The notes under the pieces are model-generated. The model was not told where the DNA came from and did not search any database. It was given only the letters and a program-made list of their open reading frames with translations. Below are positions 1-6,443 of a stretch of 35,175 bases of DNA, piece after piece. Both the position numbers and the translations under genes were made by a program. Every line of letters starts with the position of its first letter. Position 1 is the first letter of the stretch. This DNA is from an uncultured Oscillospiraceae bacterium (GTDB taxonomy: Bacteria > Bacillota > Clostridia > Oscillospirales > Ruminococcaceae). Where the stretch lies: contig CAJTSP010000010.1 of the NCBI GenBank assembly GCA_910578965.1, forward strand, positions 1 through 35,175, given 5' to 3'.

Positions 1-457
1 ACAGGCGCAATGGGGCCTTTGGTCTCGGCATTGGCATGCACATGCGGCCAGCAGCCGGCAGCGCCCGCCCGGTCTATAGGGTTTTTGGCCAGGTTGCGGT
101 AGCTCGCGTTCTCCTGCGGCTTTGCCTTGCGCATGGCGATGTAATGCCGCGCGCCGGCAAAGCTGCCGGGGCAGTAGGAAAGGCGGAGGGCGTTATAGGC
201 CTCGGCCTCCGGCTCAAAGGGGATGGGGTACTCGATACACCCTTGGGTAAGGTAAACGTAGGCCTCGGCCATGCCGCCGTCCACCTGGATGAAATAATAG
301 GCGGGGAACTCGTCGGTGGTAAACACGATCCGGTCGCCGGGCCGGTAGTCCCCCTCCTGGGCCAGCCAGACGATCTCGCGGCCCTCGGCGCGGCACTGCT
401 CGGCGCCGGCCTTGTTTTGCACGGCAATGCCGAGACCAAAGGCCCCATTGCGCCTGT
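1..457. repeat. 33-bp inverted repeat pair flanking a 391-bp inverted gene segment
   Basis: Bases 1-33 are the exact reverse complement of bases 425-457; the match stops at 34/424 and cannot be followed left of base 1. The 391 bases between them (34-424) encode, on the minus strand, the part of a protein that should lie directly upstream of the plus-strand coding sequence from 426. Flipping 34-424 gives one continuous open frame. Either the assembly folded back at a contig end or the segment is truly invertible. The repeat beginning exactly at base 1 favours an artefact. Confidence 0.85.
3..422 (-). pseudogene. Middle part of the discoidin-domain protein, in inverted orientation
   Basis: Read on the minus strand from 422 to 3, this stretch is open and protein-like. 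It contains EIVWLAQEGDYRPGDRI, then FTTDEFPAYYFIQVDGGMAE, a CIEYPIPFEP strand and finally PHVHANAETKGPIAP. The last residues are the same ones that begin the plus-strand coding piece at 426, so the two pieces belong to one gene. There is no start codon with a ribosome binding site here; the true N-terminus is missing. It is listed as broken only because of its orientation; in the genome the gene may be intact. The function of this half is not recognised. Confidence 0.7.
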
Positions 458-836
458 TTTTGCCGCCCGCAACGTCATCGACGGGGTGCTGGCCAACGCC
501 GGGCACTGGCCCTGGCCTTTCCAGGCCTGGGGCATCGACCAGCGCGCCGACGCTGCCATCACCCTCGAATTTGGCCGCCCGGTGGACATCGATGAGCTGC
601 GGCTGGTTACCCGGGCCGATTTCCCGCACGACAGTTGGTGGGAACAGGCCACCGTAACCTTTTCGGATGGCAGCAGCGAGGTTTTGCCGATGCAAAAGAG
701 CGCCGCGCCCCATGTATTCGCCATCCGGCGCAAATCCGTTGCCTGGCTGCGGATCGAGCACCTGATCCGGGCCGACGACCCCTCCCCTTTCCCGGCGCTC
801 ACCCAGATTGAGGCGTGGGGGTACAACGCAGAATAA
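426..836 (+). CDS. C-terminal part of a discoidin (F5/8 type C)-like domain protein, partial
   Basis: This 136-residue piece runs from NAETKGPIAP to a TAA stop at 834-836. It has the look of a galactose-binding, jelly-roll domain: ARNVIDG near the start, a WGIDQ segment, ITLEFGRPVDIDELRL as the core strand pair, then DFPHDSWWEQATVTFSDGS and a closing FPALTQIEAWG strand. Such domains bind carbohydrate or cell-surface ligands. The upstream half of the protein lies inverted at 3-422. The frame can be read on leftward on the plus strand to about base 36, but that extension is antisense to the real protein and should not be used as the N-terminus. The gene converges on the araC gene, with a strong terminator between them. 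Substrate and location are unknown. Confidence 0.75.
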   Translation, partial: NAETKGPIAPVFAARNVIDGVLANAGHWPWPFQAWGIDQRADAAITLEFGRPVDIDELRLVTRADFPHDSWWEQATVTFSDGSSEVLPMQKSAAPHVFAIRRKSVAWLRIEHLIRADDPSPFPALTQIEAWGYNAE

Positions 837-909
837 ACCGGCTGCGGCAGGCATTTTGCCGCACCAAACAGCCGGCGGCCCGGGCCTCCAAAGCCGGCCG
901 CCCCCTATA

Positions 910-961
910 AAAGGCCAATCCCGCGCGCCCCTGCAAAAGGGGGCGCGCGGGATTGGCCTTT
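910..961. terminator. Bidirectional hairpin terminator
   Basis: A perfect 22-bp stem (910-931 pairing with 940-961) closes an 8-base loop at 932-939. It has A-rich sequence on its left edge and T-rich sequence on its right edge. It lies between two convergent genes (plus-strand stop at 836, minus-strand stop at 1016), so it can end transcription from both sides. Confidence 0.9.
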
Positions 962-1015
962 GGTCCGTTTTGCCCAGGAGGGCGCCGCTCCCCCATGGGA
1001 GCTGCCGCGCCGGGC

Positions 1016-1903
1016 TCACCGGCCCTGCATTTGTTTTTGGTACTGCTTGGGGTTTACGCCTACCTTGTTTTTGAAGGTCCGGCTGAAATGCGACATATTG
1101 TTGAACCCGGCCATGGAACAGACATTTTCCACCGAGTACCCGCCTATGAGCAGCTCCTTTGCCTTCATCAGCCGGCAGTTGATGACATACTGGTTGGGGC
1201 TTTGCCCGGTTACCTGCTTAAACACCTCGCACAGGTAGTATTTGTTCATATAAAACCGGCCGGCCAGCTCGTCCAGCGAGAGCTCCCGGTCGTAATTTTG
1301 GTGGATGTAGCTGATGATCCCATAAACGCTGCGGTACCGGCTGCCCGACACCGCTGTAATCTGATGCTCGGCCCGGTAGCAGGCGTTTACGGTAAGCAGC
1401 AGCTCGGCCAGCAAAAGCCGGATGTGCAGCTCCTGCCCGTAACACTCCTGGGGAGGCGTATCCCGGATGGCCAAGATCTTATCCAGCCGCTGCTGGATTT
1501 CTTGCGAGACCGCGGCCGATACCGGCAGGATTTGCGGGTGGGGGAAGGGGCGGAACAAAAAGCAGTCCAGCAGGCTTATCTGCTCGGTGGACAGCGAGCT
1601 GATAAAGGCAGGGCTGAAATACACCACATACCGGATGTTTTCACCCTCCTCGGCCCTTGGGAACACATGGTGCTGATCCATATTGTTGAACAGCAGCAGG
1701 GTATGCTTTTGGATGGGGCAGCTTACCTTTTCGCTGCCTGTATTAACCTCACACTGCATACCGTCCGACAGGCAGAGCAGCAGCTCGTATTGGTCGTGGA
1801 TGTGCGGCAGGATGTTCTGGCTGCCGGGCTCGGTCTTCTTTTCGATGGAAAAGTCCTTATCACCCAGCCGCTCGTAATACCGGTCTGTTTTATTGCGCAC
1901 CAT
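1016..1903 (-). CDS. AraC-family transcriptional regulator
   Basis: A 295-residue regulator. The N-terminal half is a cupin-type sensor: the HIHDQYELLLCLSDG segment around residue 33 is the usual ligand-binding strand. The C-terminal hundred residues carry the double helix-turn-helix of the AraC/XylS family: LSLDELAGRFYMNKYYLCEVFKQVTG is the first and SVENVCSMAGFNNMSHFSRTFKNKVG the second, with the canonical F...F and P..Y positions. The start is set by AAGGAGGGCGG 7 bases upstream. It lies 70 bases downstream of dctM, but a terminator-like hairpin (1926-1968) stands between them. By position it probably controls the TRAP transporter and perhaps the divergent glycyl radical genes; the effector is unknown. 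Confidence 0.92.
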   Translation of the reverse strand: MVRNKTDRYYERLGDKDFSIEKKTEPGSQNILPHIHDQYELLLCLSDGMQCEVNTGSEKVSCPIQKHTLLLFNNMDQHHVFPRAEEGENIRYVVYFSPAFISSLSTEQISLLDCFLFRPFPHPQILPVSAAVSQEIQQRLDKILAIRDTPPQECYGQELHIRLLLAELLLTVNACYRAEHQITAVSGSRYRSVYGIISYIHQNYDRELSLDELAGRFYMNKYYLCEVFKQVTGQSPNQYVINCRLMKAKELLIGGYSVENVCSMAGFNNMSHFSRTFKNKVGVNPKQYQKQMQGR

Positions 1904-1925
1904 GCCGCACCGCCCTCCTTTGCCA

Positions 1926-1968
1926 TAAAAATGCCCGGCCGCCGTGTGTTTTGCACAGCGTCCGGGCA
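1926..1968 (-). terminator. Intrinsic terminator or attenuator between dctM and araC
   Basis: On the minus strand, 1968-1958 pairs with 1942-1932 (10 of 11 pairs, one mismatch) and the stem is followed by TTTTTA. Only about 20 bases separate its end from the araC start, which leaves little room for a new promoter. Expression of the regulator may therefore depend on read-through past this hairpin. Confidence 0.7.
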
Positions 1969-1973
1969 GGCCA

Positions 1974-3269
1974 TCAGCCGTAGATGAGATTGGGAAGGAA
2001 GAGGATCACATCTGGGATAAAGATCATCAGGATCACCAGCCCGATCACCGCCCCAAAGAAGGGCAGGCTGTGCTTGACATAATCCCCGATCGAGCAGCCC
2101 ATGATGTCGCAGACCGAGTAGCAGGCGGTGCCCACCGGCGGGGTCATGCAGCCCATGGTAACAATGGTCATCATAATAATGCCAAAATGCACCGGGTCCA
2201 CCCCCATGCTCTGCATCACCGGCAGCACCAGGGGGGTAAAGAGCAGGATGTTGACATTGGAGTCTACAAACATACCGCTCAGGGTGAGGAAGAGCACCAC
2301 CAAAATCATCATGAGTTGGGGGTTTTCGGTAATGCCCAGCAGCATGCCGCCCAGCACCGACGGAACCTGCTCTACCGTGAGCGCATAGCTGAAGATGCCG
2401 GACATCGAGATAATCAGGATAATGCCGCCGGTGTCCACCACACTGTCCTTGAGGGCCTGCACAAAGCCCTCCCAGGTGAGCTCATGGTAGATCAGGGTAC
2501 CGCAGAGCAGCGCGTAGGCCACCGCGACCGCGCCGGCCTCGGTAGAGGTGCACAGGCCCATGCGGATCAAAACGATCAGCAATACCGGAAAGACCAGCGC
2601 GAAAAAGCACTCCTTGCCGCTTTGCAGGATTTCCTTGCCGGTGGGGGCGGGCACAGCCGGGTCGGGCATGTCGTAATGGTAGCGCTTGCTGGTCCACCAG
2701 ACGGTGCCCATCAGCGCAAGGCACATCAAGATGCCCGGGATCAGCCCGGCAATAAAGAGCCGGCCGATCGAGACATTGCCCACAAAGCCGTACAAAATCA
2801 GCCCCAGCGAGGGCGGGATGGTGGCGGTGATCAGGCTGGTAAGGCAGAGCACCGCGCTGGAATACCCCTTGGGGTATCCCCGCCGGGTCATGTCTGGGCC
2901 AAGGATACGCGCCTCCATGGTGGCGTCGGCCACGGCTGAGCCGGACACGCCGCCCATAAGGGTGGAGAGCAGCACCGACACCTGGCAGGTGCCGCCCACC
3001 ATCTTGCGGGTCACCACCTGGCTGAACTTCATCAGCCGGGGGGTGATGCCGGTGCGGTTCATCAGGTTGCCCGCTAAGATAAAAAAGGGCACCGCCAGAA
3101 ACGAGATGGACTGGGTCTGCGCCACCACACGCTGCACGGCAATGTTGATGGGCATGGTGCCGTTGGAAAGGAACCACACAATCCCGGCGCAGCCGATCAC
3201 AAACGCGATGGGCGCGTTGATGACCAGCAGAACCACAAATACAATCATCATCAGGGCAAGCGCGCTCAT
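1974..3269 (-). CDS. dctM: TRAP transporter large permease subunit (DctM)
   Basis: A 431-residue very hydrophobic protein with about a dozen membrane segments, the normal length for the large TRAP permease. Family-typical stretches include NAPIAFVIGCAGIVWFL near the N-terminus, FFILAGNLMNRTGITPRLM around residue 60, TMEARILGPDMTRRGYPKG around residue 120 and the PPSLGLILYG loop around residue 150. A MTPPVGTACYSVCDI motif lies near the end. With DctQ and DctP it forms a sodium-driven, binding-protein-dependent importer, usually for organic acids. Its start overlaps the dctQ stop by 4 bases (ATGA), so the two permease genes are translationally coupled. The substrate cannot be read from the sequence; the nearby radical enzyme suggests it feeds that pathway. 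Confidence 0.95.
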   Translation of the reverse strand: MSALALMMIVFVVLLVINAPIAFVIGCAGIVWFLSNGTMPINIAVQRVVAQTQSISFLAVPFFILAGNLMNRTGITPRLMKFSQVVTRKMVGGTCQVSVLLSTLMGGVSGSAVADATMEARILGPDMTRRGYPKGYSSAVLCLTSLITATIPPSLGLILYGFVGNVSIGRLFIAGLIPGILMCLALMGTVWWTSKRYHYDMPDPAVPAPTGKEILQSGKECFFALVFPVLLIVLIRMGLCTSTEAGAVAVAYALLCGTLIYHELTWEGFVQALKDSVVDTGGIILIISMSGIFSYALTVEQVPSVLGGMLLGITENPQLMMILVVLFLTLSGMFVDSNVNILLFTPLVLPVMQSMGVDPVHFGIIMMTIVTMGCMTPPVGTACYSVCDIMGCSIGDYVKHSLPFFGAVIGLVILMIFIPDVILFLPNLIYG

Positions 3270-3793
3270 GCGGTTTGGGCCCCCTTTCCTTCGTTGTCCG
3301 GGTCATGCTGCTTTATGGTAAAGGAATCGTCGCCAAAATGCCGCAGCAGCACCACGATCTTGATGGAAAGGGTCAGCAGCATCTGCACGCCGCAGACCGC
3401 AAGGCTCAGGGTTACCACCCCGTAGGATACCGGCAGGGTGTTGAAAAACCGGCTCCAGTTCATCACGGCCAGCTTGTAGCCCTGCACCGCCAGCATCACA
3501 AGGGTGACCCCCATAATAAAGTACACGATGAGCTGCAGCAGCTTTTGCAGCTTAACGGGCAGATTCATGGTAACAAGGTCCATACCCACCAGGCGGTTGG
3601 AACGCATGGCAATGTCCGCGCCCATAAACGACACCCAGGCAAACAGCAGGGTACAGATGTCGTCGTTTGCAACGATCGGATGGTTCAGCGCCCGCAGCAC
3701 CGCGTTGGAAAAGGTAAGCGCAATGATGGTAAAAAACGCCGCACAGGCCAAAAACATCTCGATGCGGCAGTACCATTTGTAGATTTTTTTCAT
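3266..3793 (-). CDS. dctQ: TRAP transporter small permease subunit (DctQ)
   Basis: A 175-residue protein with four predicted membrane segments, the normal layout of the small TRAP subunit. The second helix region has NDDICTLLFAWVSFMGADIAMR, matching the conserved E/D...WV.FLGA..A.R pattern of DctQ proteins. The C-terminal 25 residues are polar and lie outside the membrane. The start is the ATG at 3793 just after a weak GGGTG site; the stop overlaps the dctM start. It acts with DctM in the cytoplasmic membrane. It is separated from dctP by about 100 bases holding a GC-rich hairpin, so the permease pair may be made at a lower level than the binding protein. Confidence 0.92.
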   Translation of the reverse strand: MKKIYKWYCRIEMFLACAAFFTIIALTFSNAVLRALNHPIVANDDICTLLFAWVSFMGADIAMRSNRLVGMDLVTMNLPVKLQKLLQLIVYFIMGVTLVMLAVQGYKLAVMNWSRFFNTLPVSYGVVTLSLAVCGVQMLLTLSIKIVVLLRHFGDDSFTIKQHDPDNEGKGAQTA

Positions 3794-3821
3794 TCTCGTA
3801 CACCCGCAGTCCGGCCCCCGG

Positions 3822-3851
3822 GCGCCAGAGCCGCTTTGCGGGCTCCGGCGC
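3822..3851 (-). other. Intergenic hairpin between dctP and dctQ
   Basis: Bases 3822-3832 pair with 3841-3851, ten pairs and one mismatch, with an 8-base loop. No T run follows on the minus strand. In TRAP operons such a hairpin could protect the dctP transcript 3' end and raise the binding protein over the permeases. This role is inferred, not shown. Confidence 0.5.
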
Positions 3852-3891
3852 GGCCAGGGGCGCTAATCTATTGATTGTGTGTGATACGATC

Positions 3892-4956
3892 TCAGGCAAT
3901 ACCCATCTGGCTGTACAGCTCGTCGCGCAGAGCCTCAAAGTCTACGCCGCCGGTGGTTGCATCATCGCTGTACAGGTAGGCGGTGGCCTCGCGGAAAGCG
4001 TCCTTGTCCGGCTCGTCCACGGTCACGCCGTACTTGTCCACCATTTCCTGCACATAGTCCTTCTCGGCCTGGATGACCATCTCCTTGGTCTCGCCGTAGC
4101 ACTTCACCGCCAGCTCGCTCAGCTCCTTCTGCTGCTGCTCGGTGAGGGAATCGTACCAGGCGGCGCCGCAGACGATCGAGCCGGTCAGCAAAAAGTGCTG
4201 GGTCATCGAGATGTGGTCGCACACCTCGTACATGCGCAGGCTGTAGATGGTGGGCACCTGCCACTCGCCGCCGTCCACAACGCCGGTCTCGATGCCGTTG
4301 TATGCCTCCGACTGGTTCAGCGCGGTGGCAATGGCGCCCATGGCGTTAACCGAGTTGACCGCAATGGCCGAGCCCATGGTGCGGATCTTGAGGCCGTTCA
4401 GGTCGGCCGGTACAAGCACCTGCTTGTTGCTGACATAGTTGCGGAAGCCGGTGATGCAGTTGTTGGTAAGCAGCACCAGGCCCTGCTCGCGCAGCTTGGC
4501 AACCCATTCCTTGTAAAGGGCGGTGTCCATCAGGCTGTCCAACTGGTCATAGCTGTCAAACATGTAGGGCATCATCAAAATGCCGAATTCCGGCACATAG
4601 GACGCCAGGCGGGCGGGGTCGGTCGCCGCAATCACCGGCGCGCCGGCCATCGCCTGCTCCAGAACATCGTCGGTAGAGCCCATCTCGGAAGAGACCATCG
4701 CCACAGCAGCCCAGTCCCCGCATTCGTTCAGGGCCGCGGCAAAATTCTCATGCGCAATAGACTGGGTGTCGCCGGGGCCGTTGGTGCCGCAGATGGTCAG
4801 GGAGGCGGTGTCGCCGCCCTGTGCCGGGGCCTGCGCGGCGGCCGAGCCGGCCCCGCTGCTGGCCGAGGCGGCGGGGGTGCTACTGGCAGAGCCGCCGCAG
4901 GCGGCCAGGCTGAGCGCCATCACTGCGGCAAGCAGCAGCGCGATCCATTTTTTCAT
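3892..4956 (-). CDS. dctP: TRAP transporter substrate-binding lipoprotein (DctP)
   Basis: A 354-residue extracytoplasmic solute receptor. The N-terminus is a lipoprotein signal: charged MKKW, a hydrophobic run and the lipobox LAAC at residues 17-20, followed by a Ser/Ala-rich linker to about residue 50. The mature domain has DctP family features, including LNGLKIRTMGSAIAVNSVNAMGA around residue 190 (the R that usually salt-bridges the substrate carboxylate lies in KIRTMG) and then GIETGVVDGGEWQVPTIYS. The start is placed by CAGGAGGAAAAACAT. It is the first gene of the transporter operon. A carboxylate or similar anion is the expected ligand from the conserved arginine; the exact compound is unknown. 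Confidence 0.94.
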   Translation of the reverse strand: MKKWIALLLAAVMALSLAACGGSASSTPAASASSGAGSAAAQAPAQGGDTASLTICGTNGPGDTQSIAHENFAAALNECGDWAAVAMVSSEMGSTDDVLEQAMAGAPVIAATDPARLASYVPEFGILMMPYMFDSYDQLDSLMDTALYKEWVAKLREQGLVLLTNNCITGFRNYVSNKQVLVPADLNGLKIRTMGSAIAVNSVNAMGAIATALNQSEAYNGIETGVVDGGEWQVPTIYSLRMYEVCDHISMTQHFLLTGSIVCGAAWYDSLTEQQQKELSELAVKCYGETKEMVIQAEKDYVQEMVDKYGVTVDEPDKDAFREATAYLYSDDATTGGVDFEALRDELYSQMGIA

Positions 4957-5427
4957 ATGTTTTTCCTCCTGTCTAATCCTTGCGTGTTATGGGCGCCGCG
5001 TGCCGGCCCTTTTGTGTTAGGCCGGCCCTCCTGCGCCCCGTATAGCCTGATTATAAAAAAAACAGGAGGCTCTTTTTTTGTCTTTCTTTCCTATTTTTTT
5101 GCGTTTCCTTGGGAAAACCCCAGTTTTGCAGCATTCTGGCCTTTTTTGCCGCCCGTGGGGCCATTTTTATTGTTTCGTAAAAATTTCTCTTCTGTCCGCC
5201 CGGATTTTGTCTTTTTTGCTGCAGGCTGCGCCGCCAAAAACCGGGGTCCGCTCAGGAGGGCCCGGCTTTTATCCAGCAGGGCCGCCGGGGCTTTCTTTTG
5301 GACATTTTAGAAATACTCCAAAGAAATGCAAAATTCCGGCCTGCGAACCCCCAAAAAAGCGGCGTGCGTTCGCTCTACAATAGGTGTTGGGAACATTCCC
5401 CGACTGAAAGAAAAGGAGCGCATTCTC
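4957..5427. promoter_or_regulatory. Divergent regulatory region between dctP and the radical-enzyme genes
   Basis: This 471-base gap must carry both promoters. On the minus strand a perfect TATAAT lies at 5055-5050, but no good -35 box is seen 16-18 bases upstream. Between it and dctP a 7-bp hairpin (5002-5008 with 5020-5026) would lie in the leader. On the plus strand TACAAT at 5376-5381 is a weak -10 candidate. The stretch 5056-5170 is strongly T-rich on the plus strand. AraC-type binding sites are expected here, but no clear repeat pair was found. Confidence 0.45.
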
Positions 5428-6345
5428 ATGAACAATACGACCGGAATGATTACCGAGATCGAGCGGTTTGCGCTGAACGACGGGCCCGGCATCCGCACCA
5501 CGGTTTTTTTTAAGGGCTGCAATATGAACTGCGCATGGTGCCACAACCCCGAGACCATCCGCTGCGGCCGCGACCTTTTGTACCACGCAAACAAGTGCAT
5601 CGGCTGCTACAAATGCGTTTACGCCTGCCCCAGCAAGGCGCATAAGCGGATCGACGGGGTTCACCGCTACTTCCCCAACCTCTGCGTCAAATGCGGCAAA
5701 TGCGCCGACATCTGCTACGCGGGAGCCATGGAGATGAGCGGCAGAAAGGCCACGGTGCGGGAGGTGATGGCCGAGATTTTGCAGGATAAGCCCTACTACC
5801 AGAGCAGCGGCGGCGGGGTGACCCTTTCGGGCGGGGAGGTACTTTGCCAGCCGGAGTTTGCGCAGGCCATTGCGGACGCCTGCCGGGCCGAGGGCATCCC
5901 GGTGGGCATCGAGACCAACCTGAACTTCCCCTGGGAGGTTGTTGAGGCGCTGGCGCAAAAGCTGGACCTTGTAATGTGCGACCTCAAACTATACGACGAA
6001 GAGACCCACAAAAAATGGACCGGCGCGGGCAATGGGCAGATCAAAGAGAATATCCGCCGGCTCGCCCAGGCCGGCCGGCCCTATCTGGTGCGCACCCCCC
6101 TCATCCCTGGCGCCACCGACAGCGAGGACAATATCCGCGCCATTGCCGGCTTTTTGGCCCAAACGGATACCCGGCACACCCTTGTGCGGTACGAGCTGCT
6201 CAACTTTAACCCGCTGGGCTCGGGCAAGTATGAGAGCCTGCACCGGAAAAACGCCTTTGCCGGGGCCAGGCCGTTGAGCGCCGCGCGCGTGGCCGCCCTG
6301 AAAGCCGCGGCCGGGGAGGCCGGCATCCCCGTCTGGACCGAATAA
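5428..6345 (+). CDS. Glycyl radical enzyme activating enzyme (radical SAM)
   Basis: A 305-residue radical SAM activase. It would remove a hydrogen from the glycine of its partner enzyme, here the product of the next gene. C31, C35 and C38 form the CxxxCxxC motif for the catalytic 4Fe-4S cluster. Two further ferredoxin-like cysteine sets follow (C57, C60, C63, C67 and C86, C89, C92, C96), as in activases of the dehydratase and decarboxylase class rather than of pyruvate formate-lyase. The SAM-binding GGGVTLSGGE segment lies at about residues 131-140. The frame is open from 5326, but ATG at 5428 follows AAAGGAG and gives the family-typical N-terminus, so I chose it. Confidence 0.94.
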   Translation: MNNTTGMITEIERFALNDGPGIRTTVFFKGCNMNCAWCHNPETIRCGRDLLYHANKCIGCYKCVYACPSKAHKRIDGVHRYFPNLCVKCGKCADICYAGAMEMSGRKATVREVMAEILQDKPYYQSSGGGVTLSGGEVLCQPEFAQAIADACRAEGIPVGIETNLNFPWEVVEALAQKLDLVMCDLKLYDEETHKKWTGAGNGQIKENIRRLAQAGRPYLVRTPLIPGATDSEDNIRAIAGFLAQTDTRHTLVRYELLNFNPLGSGKYESLHRKNAFAGARPLSAARVAALKAAAGEAGIPVWTE

Positions 6346-6375
6346 CCGCCCGTTTTTACATCCCCGCATCCCTTT

Positions 6376-6396
6376 GCGGGGGCCGCACGCCCCCGC
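6376..6396 (+). other. Intergenic hairpin between activase and radical enzyme
   Basis: An 8-bp GC stem (6376-6383 with 6389-6396) with a 5-base loop lies in the 98-base gap and is not followed by a T run. It could set the ratio of enzyme to activase in a shared transcript; this is inference. Confidence 0.45.
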
Positions 6397-6443
6397 CCAA
6401 CCATGCCTGGCCGCTGGCAGCAGGCAGAAAGGAGCCTTATAGT

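Noticed and set aside
74..826. A 250-codon minus-strand open frame over the left-end gene
   Set aside because: It reads across the inverted segment and antisense to the discoidin-like domain; composition is unnatural (Ser/Arg/Pro-rich).
3871..5310. A 479-codon plus-strand open frame
   Set aside because: It lies antisense to dctP and runs into the control region; it is His/Gly/Arg-rich, lacks a ribosome binding site and has no family features. It exists because of the high GC content.
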